Shown here in pieces: positions 1 to 10,924 of a DNA stretch of 46,919 bases; within the stretch, counting starts at the first letter, position 1, and each line of letters starts with the position of its first letter. The stretch comes from Flammula alnicola. Its lineage: Eukaryota; Basidiomycota; Agaricomycetes; Agaricales; Strophariaceae. The translations under genes and the position numbers were made by a program. The stretch spans positions 1 through 46,919 of the forward strand of contig JADNRV010000354.1 of the NCBI GenBank assembly GCA_015499995.1, read 5' to 3'. The notes below the pieces were generated by a model that saw nothing but the letters and a program-made list of their open reading frames with translations, ran no database searches and was not told where the DNA came from.

Positions 1-360
1 GATAACGACGAAGACTTCAGCTGGGAGGACGAAGAGGAAGACATGTCTCCAACTACTGGTACTAGCAAGTTCGTTGAACCTGCATCGCGCTCTTCAAGCA
101 AATCCGTGAGTCGAGCTTCGCTTCAGTTGAATTCAACTTCTACTAACACCCCGTGAAACAAATAGTTGGACGAGAAGTCCACGAATCATTCTCTCATTAT
201 TCCCGCCCCAGGACAGGGTACAGGAGGTACCAACACTCCTCGTGTCAGTAGCGAGGACAGCTTTGACCTCGTTTCGTCATCTAACGCCAGCGCCGTTGGC
301 GATGAGAAACCATCAAAACGGAAAGATGACGACGAGGAGGGCGATAGCGACTGGGAATAA
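1..360 (+). CDS. C-terminal part of an acidic protein, possibly BSD-domain type (partial)
   Basis: The frame is open from base 1. One intron (106-165, GTGAGT...TAG, phase 0) joins 35 codons to a last exon at 166-360 that ends in TAA. The visible ~100 residues are low complexity: acidic clusters (DFSWEDEEED near the left edge, DDDEEGDSDWE at the end) around a Ser/Thr/Pro/Gly-rich linker. No folded domain is present in this part. FSWEDE-like clusters near an acidic C-terminus occur in fungal BSD-domain proteins, which is the best guess but rests on composition only. The N-terminal body lies outside the window, so the function cannot be confirmed. Confidence 0.6.
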
Positions 361-788
361 ATTCCTTTCCCTTGTTTGTATTTTATTTCGCCTGCGATCT
401 GGAATGAGAAAAAAAATCTTGTACTGTACGTGTTTGTATTTACTGGTCTGATTGAATATCCTGCTGGTACTTGATGGAAATCTCGCATAAGCGTTGGAAC
501 GGAGTCCCCTATTACTTAGATATAAACAACTCTGTGATTGTTGTTGCACCCAAATTTCCTCTCGACAAATATTTAAAGAAAAATCATCGTTGAATGAAGC
601 AGAGAGCGCTCCGTCTTGACGGTGGCAGATACAGGGAAGCTAGGCCAAAAGCCGGCCTGATGAATCGATGGTACTGCTACTTCTTTCTGCGAGTCTCGAA
701 ACATATGTGTGATATTGCTCCCTCCATCGAAATATGTCTCAACTTTGAGTTTTATCGTGCATCTCACTCATACAATGAACAAGCCCAT
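361..788. other. Intergenic, convergent 3' ends
   Basis: This is AT-rich sequence between two convergent genes and probably holds both 3' UTRs. No convincing coding frame, RNA gene or repeat was seen. Confidence 0.5.
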
Positions 789-2303
789 CTATGAACTATC
801 CTCTCCAACATTTTCCCATTTCAAAGATAATGTCGTCCCCCGAGATGACAACGGGACAAGTTTCCGGTAAAAGTCCATCAGCCTATTCGCGTCCCTCTCC
901 TGCACCCATGCGGCGTTCGTATAGGTAATCTTGATTGTATCGAGCTGACATATCGTGTAGAACACCCCGGAGGGATCAGTGATTTTGCTGCCGCTCTCGA
1001 AGAAATCCAGTCTGGCCTCCATCATCCCCAACATCAATTCTGGTTCAAAGGAGATTTTCCCGAAATAAGAGAATTCAGTGAGATTTGGGAGAAACCCGCT
1101 GTGAAGTCTGGGATTTAACTGGTTGATCATGAGATCCGACAACGTGACACCCAATAGCCATAGGGCCAGGCATTCAATGGAAGGAAGTTGGCCGAGCATG
1201 TTGATAATATCTTCTTCAGCCTCAGCCCCAAATTGGCCGGCGATGTTTAGATCCTTCAAACAGCGAGAAGAATGACCAATTATTTCGGGAATTGTACCCA
1301 ATTGGATGGGTACGTCAGAATCGAAATACAAACAGATATGTTCCACAGAGGGCACCAAGGTTGTCTGCAGAAACAGAGTGACCGAATCAATAGACCCGTT
1401 GATTGAAAGACGAGTAAGATGCGGGAGAGTGTGTATGGCATTGTCCAGGGATATCGGTACCACCTCGTCCTCTGAATCGGAAAACTGGGCCTCACAAGTT
1501 TTAAGGGAAGAGCAACACTCTAAAACATCTGTCCACTCCTCAACAGAAAGAATGGCTCCTAGATTATGGAGGGAAGTCCAGTCAATACGCAATGCATTTG
1601 GAGATATGCCCACAATGTTAAGGCTCCGCAATTGGTTTGGAAGGTTGAATGCCCACACATCTTTGTTGACCAAACTGTAGTATTGGCTCAGTGAGAGAGA
1701 GCACAGTAATGGAAATGAGTATCCGCGATTCAAAGCCAAGGAAAGATTGGCGAAGGCACGAGAATTGAGTGTTCTCCATCGATTACAACATTCAAGGAGC
1801 AGGAGGAAAGTGCTGATGGGTGGTTCCCACTCCCAGTTGGGGCATGACAGATCCAATTCCAGTGGGCAGGCCGCGGATCGCCCAATCCATTCGCGAAGCA
1901 ATTGCTCTTGCGACTCGATGTTCTTCTCGGAGAAAGAGATGGTAATATGGCGCCATAACAGTGGCGTCGACCGTGCAATTTGTCGCCACGCCTGACAAAC
2001 TTGTCCTACAGTGAATGGGAATGGTTTTTGGTCATAAGGTGCACTGTCGGCTGCGAGATTGAAGATTTCGGATATAACGTCCAAGGGGAGGATGGCGAGG
2101 AAAGGCGACGTGCGATTCAATGCTTTATTGAGCTCGTGTATCTTCTTGCTATGGGTCTTCAATGCTTTTTTCATGGCGCGGGTTTCCGCATTGTGCAAGG
2201 AGATCTTTTGCTTGATTTGCTCTCGTTTCCGGCGTAAGGCAGACTTGGCACTGCCAACGACAGCAAGCACCGCAGGGGACGTTGATTCGGTGTTCGGCAT
2301 CAT
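789..2303 (-). CDS. F-box protein with leucine-rich C-terminal region
   Basis: Single-exon gene of 504 aa. An N-terminal basic, coiled-coil-like helix (about residues 20-65, rich in Lys/Arg/Glu) precedes a clear F-box at about 66-115: LPLDVISEIFNLA, then VCQAWRQIARSTPLLWRHI. The rest has irregular leucine-rich stretches typical of the large F-box/LRR families of mushroom-forming fungi. F-box proteins bind Skp1 and recruit substrates to SCF ubiquitin ligases, and the LRR part would choose the target. Here the target is unknown. The first of two adjacent Met codons was taken as the start. It is intronless, unlike most neighbours, as is common for this expanded family. Confidence 0.85.
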   Translation of the reverse strand: MMPNTESTSPAVLAVVGSAKSALRRKREQIKQKISLHNAETRAMKKALKTHSKKIHELNKALNRTSPFLAILPLDVISEIFNLAADSAPYDQKPFPFTVGQVCQAWRQIARSTPLLWRHITISFSEKNIESQEQLLREWIGRSAACPLELDLSCPNWEWEPPISTFLLLLECCNRWRTLNSRAFANLSLALNRGYSFPLLCSLSLSQYYSLVNKDVWAFNLPNQLRSLNIVGISPNALRIDWTSLHNLGAILSVEEWTDVLECCSSLKTCEAQFSDSEDEVVPISLDNAIHTLPHLTRLSINGSIDSVTLFLQTTLVPSVEHICLYFDSDVPIQLGTIPEIIGHSSRCLKDLNIAGQFGAEAEEDIINMLGQLPSIECLALWLLGVTLSDLMINQLNPRLHSGFLPNLTEFSYFGKISFEPELMLGMMEARLDFFESGSKITDPSGVFYTICQLDTIKITYTNAAWVQERDANRLMDFYRKLVPLSSRGTTLSLKWENVGEDSS

Positions 2304-2959
2304 GATCCAGGAAAGATGAAATCAAGGTCGCAGTTGAAAAATTTAACTAGGGGAAAAATCATGAGGATGTGGTTTAAGGAAAAAACAGGTCGGACTACCC
2401 ACCTATGTGATGGCTGAGCGTGATGTATAGTTGAATACTAGCGACAATGAAAGGAGGTAGGTAGCCTATTGCATGACCGGAACAAGAAAGAAAAGGTCCA
2501 TTTTATATCGCATCAGAAAGTCATTCAAAATACAAAGTGTCTGGATAAGTACTCACCGGCACGTAGAGTATAATTCTCTTCTACAAGAACTAGACAGACG
2601 TGAGCTTTCGGCCGTAAGACGAATGACGGTGAGAAGGCGCCCGTCTCTGCAGTTTTTTAGAATTAGATATGGAGCAGAAAGGCCCCGGGACAGGGCCAGG
2701 CGAATGGAAGACAAACCACATACATTCAGGTTTCGCTGGCAATAGTTTCAGTTCCTTGTCATAGTGAAGAACGAGAGTAAGTAGTAGCCAACAAATTAGA
2801 CAACCAGAAACTGAGAACGTCAAGAAAGTTGCAGAGAAATTAGAGAAACAGATTCCAACTCGTATCAGTGTCACGATTCACGTGCTGCAGGAATGATGGA
2901 CGTCATGAGACGCGGCAGTACATAGTACATACACTTCACTTTCTAGTTCCACCATCGCC
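2304..2959. other. Intergenic, divergent promoters
   Basis: This stretch separates the starts of the F-box gene (-) and the FIT-family gene (+), so it should hold both promoters. Short open frames on both strands show no family resemblance. No distinct TATA element or repeat was identified. Confidence 0.45.
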
Positions 2960-3830
2960 ATGGTTGACGTCCGGCACTACACTCTTGTCCTCCTCAGCGC
3001 CATCCTCTTTATCGGGACTGTTTATTCAGTTTTCCAAGACACATATCTTGACACATCCAATCCCCTGCTTTCGGCTCTTCCCCACAAACTCTCTCAAACA
3101 CACTATTTCGCCACGAAGACTAACCCCCTCAATGTCTACTTCATAAAGAAATCCTGGGGATGGACATCTGCCCTTTTCTTCTTCTCGTACCTCACAGCAC
3201 CGCCGCAGACGCGTACGAAGGACAGGCTGTTCAAGTACCTGACTCTTACCGGCATATGGCTCCTCTTCACCAGCTGGTTCTTCGGGCCTGCCCTGTTCGA
3301 GCGTCTCACCGTCCTCTCAGGAGGCGAGTGTGTATTCACTTTACCTTCCGGAGATCTTATCACCGTCCCGAACGAACTTTGTTATACAAAATCCACCATC
3401 ACACATCACACCCACCCAGATTTATTCGTTGACACCACCACCTTTCCCTCAGAGGGATGGCGAGTCATTCCGCGCCTGAGGAGAGGCCATGACATATCGG
3501 GACACGTGTTCCTCCTTACAATGTCCACGTTATTCCTCGTCGACCAGCTGCGGCCCTCGTTCAAAGTCGGTCGATGGTCGTCGATCCATACCTGGGCCAT
3601 CGCGGCCAACATCGTGTTGGTAGCCATTTGGCTCTTCGCCACCTACACCACAAGCGTATACTTCCACTCTCCATTTGAGAAATTCAGCGGATACTGTACG
3701 TGTCCGCCTTGTGCATTCAATTTTTTGACTGATTAAATTTCCTCTAGTGCTCGGCGTAGCCAGTTTCGGGCTTACTCAGATACTATTCGGAGGAGATGTT
3801 CAGACCCACCCGCAGGCACAACGCGCCTAA
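2960..3830 (+). CDS. FIT-family (Scs3/Yft2-like) ER lipid-droplet protein
   Basis: Two exons, 2960-3695 and 3748-3830 (intron GTACGT...CTAG), give 272 aa. Several hydrophobic segments are evident: about residues 8-25, 60-75, 90-107 and 215-235. Two family signatures are present: GHDISGHVFLL, with the first conserved His, and YFHSPFEKFSGY, with the second. FIT proteins are ER membrane enzymes of the lipid-phosphatase-like superfamily; they act as acyl-CoA diphosphatases and support lipid droplet budding and ER phospholipid balance (Scs3 and Yft2 in yeast, FIT2 in animals). Both His motifs and the membrane topology are intact, so the protein should be active. Length is similar to animal FIT2. 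The intron falls just after the second motif and the last 27 residues are a polar tail. Confidence 0.9.
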
Positions 3831-4231
3831 TCTCGGTCCCCTACGTTCAACGACTCAACCTAACGATACACATGCTATCATGAACGATATACTTACGATA
3901 TCACACTCGATCAATTAATCAATATGTATCGCAATAGTAACGAATAATCCAGCAAGTTTTCAACCGCGCAAGTAATTTATTTGTGCAATTTCCCTGTGAT
4001 TTGGCCTTCATCGATTCTGGTACCGACAACTCCAGCCTCCGGTACAGATATCTTCGGATACAAAATATCTCATTGTCCCATTTTCTTTCCTTTGATAGCG
4101 TGGCGCTATGGAACTTCTTGGTTGCTTCTTGCAATTGGGGTATGGAGAGATGCATAAAGGCAAAGCTGTAATTTATTTAATGATTTTATCTCGGGGTACA
4201 AATCTGCTAGCTATTCCATTTGCCAGGTCTT
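3831..4231. other. Intergenic, convergent 3' ends
   Basis: AT-rich sequence between the FIT gene and the kinase gene, which converge. It probably carries their 3' UTRs. Nothing else is recognisable. Confidence 0.45.
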
Positions 4232-5344
4232 TCAAGAAGATGATGCAAGTTTGAAAGCCGCTGCGAGACTAGTCGCACCTACAGTAGCCGCGTTATCGAT
4301 GAAAACTACACGGCGAAAAACAAATCCTCGCGATGCAAGATTGTCCAGGATCAAATTCCTATATGCCTCGACACCTACCAGAGAACCCCCGAAAGACACC
4401 ACACTATTAGCAGGGTTGACTGTACCCGAAGATGGTCCGACTCCTTCTCCCAAGAGTATCACGACTTGGGACGCGAGACGGCTTGCGGTGGTCTTCAGAA
4501 TATTGAGTGCGAAAGGGTCTTTATGCTCGAACGCAGCTTCGAAGACGAGGGGTGGCAGCGAGGATATACGCTTCTCGCGCGGAAGATTGTGAAGTTCCCT
4601 TTCTTCGCCAGGGACAATGACTGCACCTGGGGCTGGATCGGGTTGGTATACCCCAGTAAGAACCTCCATAATATTCTCCACCCTAAACCGCTCCAAAACA
4701 CGATCGATAAGCACGCTCTGTACGAGGGGTTGTCCAGTGATCGACGCCATATGCTGTGCCATGAGCATCTGGCGCACGGTCTCGCGTCCGACATCGAAGC
4801 CTGAGCCCTCGTCTCCAAGCACCCACCCCCATCCGCCGATGCGCCCGAGCTCCTCGATCTTGCCATCGGGAGTCTGCCTAAAGCTGACGGCGATCGACCC
4901 AGTGCCTCCGACAACGGCGACCGCATGCGTCACATCCGAGTGCATGCGCATAGGCGCCGCTAGAAGGTGCGTATCGTTCGCGATGACCAGTTTGGGGCCG
5001 ATCGGGAGCCCCAGGAGCACGGACAGTGGGGTCGCTACCTTCGCGATAGCGGCTGGAGAGTCGGCACCTGATATCCCGAACCACGCTGCGGCAAAAGGGG
5101 TTTGGCCGACGGGTGGGAGCGCGACTGAGGTCGAGGTGTCAGAGGTGTTGGAAAGAGGTGAAATAGCTGTTTTGAGAGCACTGCCAACTGCCTCTTTAAT
5201 CGCCGAGATGAAGGCTTCAGGACTGAGGTAGGTGATATTGGAAGGGCCTCCTGACCCATGGCCGACAATATTGTCAGACGCATCGCATATCGCCGCGGCG
5301 GTCTTCGTCCCACCGCAGTCGACGCACAGATAGAGATCAGACAT
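4232..5344 (-). CDS. N-acetyl-D-glucosamine kinase (BadF/BadG ATPase fold)
   Basis: Single exon, 370 aa, close to the ~345 aa of animal NAGK. The ASKHA-type phosphate-1 loop is at the N-terminus (VDCGGTKTAAA, residues ~8-18). A second loop VGGTGSIAVS lies near 145, GWGWVLGDEGSGFDVGRE near 170-188, and a C-terminal adenosine motif VSFGGSLVG near 330. GDEGSG is characteristic of the GlcNAc-kinase branch. The enzyme phosphorylates GlcNAc to GlcNAc-6-phosphate with ATP in the cytosol, which allows salvage of chitin breakdown products in a fungus. No frame damage is visible. The Met chosen starts directly before the phosphate loop, as in the family. Specificity for GlcNAc over another amino sugar is inferred. 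Confidence 0.88.
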   Translation of the reverse strand: MSDLYLCVDCGGTKTAAAICDASDNIVGHGSGGPSNITYLSPEAFISAIKEAVGSALKTAISPLSNTSDTSTSVALPPVGQTPFAAAWFGISGADSPAAIAKVATPLSVLLGLPIGPKLVIANDTHLLAAPMRMHSDVTHAVAVVGGTGSIAVSFRQTPDGKIEELGRIGGWGWVLGDEGSGFDVGRETVRQMLMAQHMASITGQPLVQSVLIDRVLERFRVENIMEVLTGVYQPDPAPGAVIVPGEERELHNLPREKRISSLPPLVFEAAFEHKDPFALNILKTTASRLASQVVILLGEGVGPSSGTVNPANSVVSFGGSLVGVEAYRNLILDNLASRGFVFRRVVFIDNAATVGATSLAAAFKLASSS

Positions 5345-6218
5345 CGTCGGCGTAGAATATCTGTTGAAAGAAGGAAGGAGACGGGTCAGCGCGATGCCTG
5401 AGGGAGGTGGAAAGAGAGCACTTACATCCTATGCCAAATCAAATGCAGTATTTATGTCGGGCGACCATACGTATCGGTGTCAATGAAGCAGGTGAAGCCA
5501 CACGAACGGCCCAGCCTTGTAAAAGCATCTATGTAACCCCACATGCAACCTGCTAGATTAGGCGAACGAAGAATTCCTTCTGCTTTCTTTAAAATAGGCA
5601 TACGTCCCGATGGAATGGTCTACAACACATTCGGACTTTTCTTTGAAGAAAGGGCGGACGTGGTGGCAGAGGTCAAGAAAGAAGATATCATTCAAAGGCT
5701 ACGCGACTCCAAGGCTGCTCCCCGACATAGAAGATCGCGGATCCGTCATAGAAACCTGCCCTAACCTTCCCACGGCAGTGGGATATATAAACCTCCCTTT
5801 GATGTCAACTTTTTCTTCGTGCGGCGACACGGCCATTTCTTCCCCATGTTGCTCACGACCGTCCTCTCCGCTTCGGTGGTTTGTCTACGCGGTTGTTTGA
5901 GTGTCAGGCCGTGCCCTGAAAAACTGGACGTCTTAGCACCCATTATCGTCTCTTTCCGATTCCCTTCGAGAGAGGATGGGTCGGTGGTTCCGAACATTCC
6001 TATTCAATGTTCTGTCTTTTTCTTTATGTAGACGCTATGAACATCATGCCAATCAATACATTTGAAGTCTCCTTCCACGTAGTCTCTCGCTTGGATTATT
6101 TTAAATGTGCTACTAATGAAGCTCTGCATAAACTATGATTCAACGCGACGACCATGCAAAACAAATTAATTGGATGAAGCAAATTAGATATGATCCCTGG
6201 CCCATGGTCCTATACAGT
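5345..6218. other. Intergenic; possible TATA box and tiny ORF
   Basis: A TATATAA sequence on the plus strand at 5784-5790 lies about 60 bp before a short ORF (5846-6031, 61 aa). That ORF starts with a hydrophobic stretch (MLLTTVLSASVVCL) and contains several Cys. It could be a small secreted protein but has no recognisable family and no other support. The rest shows nothing. Confidence 0.25.
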
Positions 6219-7150
6219 CTACTCGCTTTCCGCAATCAGAGCGACAATCATCCTTGGAGAAAACGACGTGGTCAGCCGCAGCCGCAGCACTTCGCGACAA
6301 CGTGAAATATAACGTACCTGTACAGATAGTAGAAGAACGAGAGAAGGTAGAATCCGAGCTTGAAGAATGTCTCTTGCTTGTGGCCTGATAATGACCGGAA
6401 GATTTCTGTCGCATCATACATGTGCGCCTTATTTCGGATTCTACGGGCCACGGAGGGTCAGTGGTATGTATGGAAGATAAGACGATGCGACATTACTTGT
6501 TTGCATTGAACAAGACAAGCGGCAGATTCAGAATGAAGGCAATCCATTGGCCCGATAGCAGGAAGAGTAAGGTGAGGAAGGCGTGCGCAATATTTTCAGG
6601 AAGAACGAACTAGACACGATATGCACGTTAGCAGAGCATGACATAGAGATACTATGACTCACTTGATTTAGTTTGTTGCAGAGATCTATGGGGTTAATGT
6701 AGTCGCATTCCAGGTCGGAGAACATTATAATCTATGGCAATATGGGAGTTAGCGATGCCGAGGGAGACCACGAGAACGAATCTCAAGGACTGGCGCTAAG
6801 ATTACAGGAGAACGGCCGCACGGAGGCCGATAACAAGGGATTAAGACAAGACTCACGAAAAACACCATGCAAAACAAAAGCCCGGCGGCCATGAGGACCG
6901 CGAACAGGAACAACCAGCCTATTTGCACGAAGGCAGCGCGTCATGGAGCCGACACGCATTCCCAAAAATACGAGAAACGTGGGTTTTCGCGCGAACGAGA
7001 GTTTGTCGAAGTCGAGAGCAAGATGGCGTAAGAAAGTGCATAGGTTCCCCAGAAGTCCATGGAAAGAAGGGTTGAACAGAAGCAGAATGAGAATCAGTAA
7101 AAATGGTCGTTCGACTCGTAAATAACTGTAAGCGCACCAGCACCACCCAT
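6219..7150 (-). CDS. ERV14/cornichon-family ER cargo receptor, copy A (divergent paralogue)
   Basis: Six exons (7138-7150, 6857-6918, 6663-6731, 6497-6609, 6318-6440, 6219-6252) join in frame to 137 aa. The family signature [20 protein letters not shown] is present, with four hydrophobic stretches and the terminal [13 protein letters not shown]. Erv14/cornichon proteins load transmembrane cargo into COPII vesicles at the ER. This copy departs from the consensus where copy B does not: IFRSL instead of IFRTL, the COPII-binding motif known from yeast Erv14, and an altered stretch just after it. The second TM region also differs ([13 protein letters not shown]). Exon sizes and intron phases equal those of copy B, so the pair arose by tandem duplication. 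No frame damage is seen. It may have shifted cargo range. Confidence 0.9.
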
Positions 7151-7730
7151 GATTTATGTCGTGACAAAGTCTTGAATATATTCGTAAAGAGAAAGAGATG
7201 GAAAAGTCGTCAGATCAGAAAATCAGATACGGGGACCGTTTTCTGGTGTCTGGAAGCAGCGGAAGAAGAAGAGATCGCTCGAAAGTTACGAGGGCAGAAC
7301 AACTGAGGCTGCCCGAGACTGCCAGCCGCAGTGACGTTCGACAAGCACGTGATATTCTCACCTGTCTGACGCGTTCATAGCCAAGTCTCGACCAGGACCC
7401 AACTGGATGTTCATAATAACCACCTTACAACATATCCAAGTTTGAGGTCTCAGGTCACAGTGGCAATAGGGTGCTCATACATACATCAGGCTCTCAGCAT
7501 TATATCTTTCAAATTCACCTCACTAACAAGCCATTCAGAATTCGATTCATCAGAGTTGGGCTGGGAGATAACAGGACACAAAGCAAGGATATCCAATCAT
7601 AGCGTCCAATTAACCCATCCCCAGTAGTGTGCTATCATGAGAAGCAGGTGTTGCTGTGCCGCTCTTCCATCGTAGGGTATAGACCCAGGCTCGTCGTATT
7701 GTCATAGTCGTGTGTGCTTTATAATTGGCT
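7151..7730. other. Spacer between tandem ERV14 paralogues
   Basis: The spacer holds the promoter of copy A and the 3' UTR of copy B. No further gene or repeat was recognised. Confidence 0.45.
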
Positions 7731-8431
7731 TCAAGCATCGCCTTCAGCAATGAACGCGACGATCATCCTGACGGAGAAAAAATGAATAAGCTTGGAATTT
7801 TTTCAGAGTGGAGCCGTTACGCACCTGTATAGATAGTAGAAGAAAGATAGCAGATAGAAGGCAATCTTGAAGTACGCCTCTTTCTGGTGCTGAGGCAAAG
7901 TGCGGAAGATCTCAGTTGCGTCGTACATGTGAGCTTTGTTGACCACCCTATATGAATCTTTGTTAGAAGAAAATTTTATTGTGATGTTCTGTTACTCACT
8001 TGTTGATGTTCCATGCCAGCAGAGGTGCATTAAACAGGAAAGCAGTCCAATTTCCCGTCAAGAGGAATATCAAAGCAAGGAAGGCGTGCGCTGCGTATTC
8101 AGGAAGGACGAACTGCCAGGCTTATCCATCAGAAAATGCGTCTAGACAGCAGAAGAAAGACAATCGCACCTGGTTGAGCCTGTTGCAGAAATCAATGGGG
8201 TTTATGTAGTCGCTTTCGAGATCGGAATACATGATGATCTGCTCAGGGTATCATTAGAACTGCGGCCACTCTTGCAAGAGGGTCAAACTGACGAAGAACA
8301 CCATCCCGAACAGCAACGCTGCCGCATAGAGCACTGAGAATAGGAACAGCCAACCTATGGGAAAGGCAAATGAGCATACGTTGCGGGTGTGGAGTAGTTG
8401 GATATTGTTAAAGCAGCAACTCACCAGACAT
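7731..8431 (-). CDS. ERV14: ERV14/cornichon-family ER cargo receptor, copy B (canonical)
   Basis: Six exons (8425-8431, 8293-8354, 8170-8238, 8000-8112, 7825-7947, 7731-7767) join without frame error to 136 aa, against 138 in yeast Erv14. The first exon carries only ATG TCT G. Hallmarks are MYSDLESDYINPIDFCNRLN, the COPII-binding IFRTL motif and the invariant ending YYLYRMIVAFIAE. The protein cycles between ER and Golgi and acts as a transmembrane cargo adaptor for COPII vesicles. It is the conservative member of the pair and most likely keeps the ancestral role. By hand alignment it is roughly 70% identical to copy A, with all five introns at the same positions and phases. Confidence 0.95.
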
Positions 8432-8987
8432 GATTTATGGAGGAAATCTTCAGGGAAATGGAAAAAGTCAAAGGTGTCGCAGCAAAGAGTAGCTACTTGT
8501 TAGAAGTCTCTGTTGCTGGTGTAGGCAAGGAAAGGACGCTGCAAGATGGGCGCTGGGGCAACGTCAACGTTGGAGGTGAACGCGTGAACTAAACTTTGAT
8601 GATGCAAATTCGAACGTGGCCAAAAAAGGTACGCTCTGATCACGCCTTTAGGACGTTTCATGCACTTGCGAAATGGACGTAAGGTCTTCTTACTTCTAAG
8701 CACCCTCAGTAACTCTCTAGGTATACTAAATATTTAAGATGCACTGGTCCGCACAACCGCATTGAAGCTGCCCTTACAAGAATAAATATTGACGAGAGTC
8801 ACGGTGCATACATGGGTAAAGTAACTAAATAGCGATATGAACGATTCACCAATCGTAAAGAGTAACGAAAAAGAAGGGAATGGAGGGCTAGGCTAATATA
8901 TTCGACAACCAAAAACTAGCATGAATACCAATAGAAGAATACACACATAGAGAGCACGATAGCATGTCCACGGCTCAAAAGATGACC
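8432..8987. other. Intergenic
   Basis: Sequence between the start of ERV14 copy B and the 3' end of the RRM gene: one promoter and one 3' UTR expected. No coding frame or repeat is convincing. Confidence 0.45.
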
Positions 8988-9952
8988 TTAATCAAGGTCC
9001 ATGCGATTTGAACCGCCCCTGCCTCCACGTCTGCCTCGCCTTGAACCTCGTCCACGACCACCTCCTCCCCGATGGCCACCTCGTGAGTCCGTGCTTGGCA
9101 TATAATCTTTAGGATCGGCTCCCGGTGGTGCTAGGAGCACATGCGCCCGAGGATCAGCCTTTAGCAGAGAGTCAGAGCGCATTTTTCTAACAAAAGAGAA
9201 CTGTCAGTCATTATTTAAGGAAGAATAGTTTCAGAACTGAAACTTACGAGCCAGTCTCTTCACCGACATCCATGAGCACGTCGACACTGCCTTCTTCTCT
9301 CACCAGCCCCAGTCCATCGTTACCTCCCAATCGTCCTCCTAGCGAAGTTCCAGCTGCAGAGGTGCCAACGACCTTCACCGATAAGATTTTGCCGTCGGCA
9401 GGTTGGTTGTGGAACTTTTGCACCGCTGATGTCGCAGATGCTGCTGTCTTGAACGTTATGCGAATTCGCGGGTCGGCTTTGTTCGAAACTGACTTCTGGT
9501 CAATGATTTGTCCACAACGCTTGAAAATAGCAGCCACGTCCTCCGCCGTTGTCCCGCTGACCAGCCCTGACACCTCAACGACATTGCCCTGTGAGCTAGC
9601 GCCTTTGATGGACAGTGCAGAGTCCGAACGCGAGGCAGAAGTCGCGTCGCGGATCGCCTTTTGAGCGATGGGGTTCAAATTTGCCTTGGGTGCAGTTGGG
9701 TTGATATTTAGGCGCGCCGAAAGTGAGTTGTGCGAATCGAAAAGATCGTGCGACCACTGCGACTCAACATCGCCTTTTGGTGTTCGGTTCACGCGGTTCT
9801 GAAGAGTTGAGGGTTCATACAATGTTCCGATTGAGTTGCAAAATAATGCCACGCACGTACGGAGCCGCCGCTCCTCGACTTGAGTGGGACTTGGAGCGAA
9901 CAGGCCCAAGAGAGTTTGCTGGAATGTTCATGCGCTCGAGTAATGAAGCCAT
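8988..9952 (-). CDS. RRM-domain RNA-binding protein with RGG-rich tail (ALYREF-like layout)
   Basis: Three exons (9857-9952, 9248-9798, 8988-9186) give 281 aa. The first exon was placed by finding an in-frame GT site (GTGCGT) after APY, which restores frame into NRVNRTPKG. Layout: a polar N-terminus with a WSHDLFD motif, an RRM at about residues 105-180 with RNP2-like VVEVSGL and a degenerate RNP1-like RIRITFKT, a Gly-rich linker, then a C-terminal RGG/RGR cluster ending RMDLD. RRM plus RGG tail recalls mRNA export adaptors (Yra1/ALYREF), which couple splicing and transcription to export. The RNP1 aromatics are weak, so direct RNA contacts may rest on the RGG tail. The family is conserved in basidiomycetes as far as I can judge, but exact orthology to Yra1 is not shown. 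Confidence 0.75.
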
Positions 9953-10634
9953 GTTGGTACGGGAACAGGTAGAGGTATTTGTGGTTCGAAAAAACTGGGG
10001 CTCTAGCACGCTTGATGTGAAGACGGACGTAGATGGCTCGAGCAGAGGGCGGTTGTTGATGGGAAACAATGAAAGAAACTTGTCGAGTCAAATGTGGCAG
10101 TGTCGAAAAACTGTTTGGCGACAACCCCTCAGACCAAATTTACGCCCACAGCTAACTATAAAAGGTCGACTGCGTCTCCAGCGCCTTGCTGCATCAGTCA
10201 CATTTGTTACGCCTTAAGTGTCATAAGGATAAAGCTCACCATTTCAGAGACTACTTATGTATAGAGACAACTATGTTTAGAGAAGACAGGCGAAGGTATT
10301 ATGATTTCAAAGCGTCCTACATCGTCACTGATTTTACACTTCTTGGAAGGGCTAGGTTGAGCTGAACAAAGAAACAGCTTCATATTCTATCGACTAACTG
10401 GATCTCGTCGCTCATAGCGTCCCAGGCTTCTCTCCCCAGCTGAATCTACACGAATATTCTACTTTAACTTCAATTTCACGACCTCCTTACCGCACCAATT
10501 TCCTTCTTCCTCGTCTACTTGGCAACCCCTAGTTGCATTCGCCGCAGTCATCTATGTCGCATTCTCCCGCTGCCTCTTGTTCGAATTTGGACACCCCATA
10601 GGTAAAACGCTCGCCCTCGCGGGAGGCTTCGCCA
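9953..10634. other. Intergenic, divergent
   Basis: Upstream region of the RRM gene (-) and of the zinc-finger exon (+). An ATG at 10554 opens only 15 codons before a stop and does not splice in frame to the next exon, so it was not used. Nothing else was recognised. Confidence 0.4.
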
Positions 10635-10776
10635 ATGCGGACCGCTGTTGTTGACCCTCAACTTCAGCGCCGACGCTTCCCGTGCGTTATCATCGGATGC
10701 GATCGGCGGTTCACCAGTCAATACACGCTGAAGGTCCACTGCATGGACTCGGAGGCACACAAACCCAAGCCTACAG
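10635..10776 (+). pseudogene. Orphan first exon of a C2H2 zinc-finger protein
   Basis: An ATG-started exon encodes one finger, FPCVIIGCDRRFTSQYTLKVH and a following His (C-x4-C-x12-H-x6-H; the last spacing is longer than the usual 3-5). It ends at a good donor, CCTACAG followed by GTATGA. No matching second exon was found. The sequence soon runs into a tandem repeat and a MULE transposase remnant. The likeliest reading is a transcription-factor gene cut short by insertions, though a distant downstream exon is not excluded. Confidence 0.4.
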
Positions 10777-10924
10777 GTATGAAACTGTACCGCTTTCGAG
10801 CAGTCACCTTGGTTTTATTGCACAAGGTGGCTATTGAAAATTTTGCAGTGCACTAGTGATATTATAAATTAGAATTTGAAACAAGTACAAGATTCGAAAA
10901 TACGTTATAAGGTGATCGACAAGA

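Noticed and set aside
4251..5231. Long plus-strand open frames across the kinase gene
   Set aside because: They are antisense to a clear NAGK coding frame and show no motif or plausible splice pattern.
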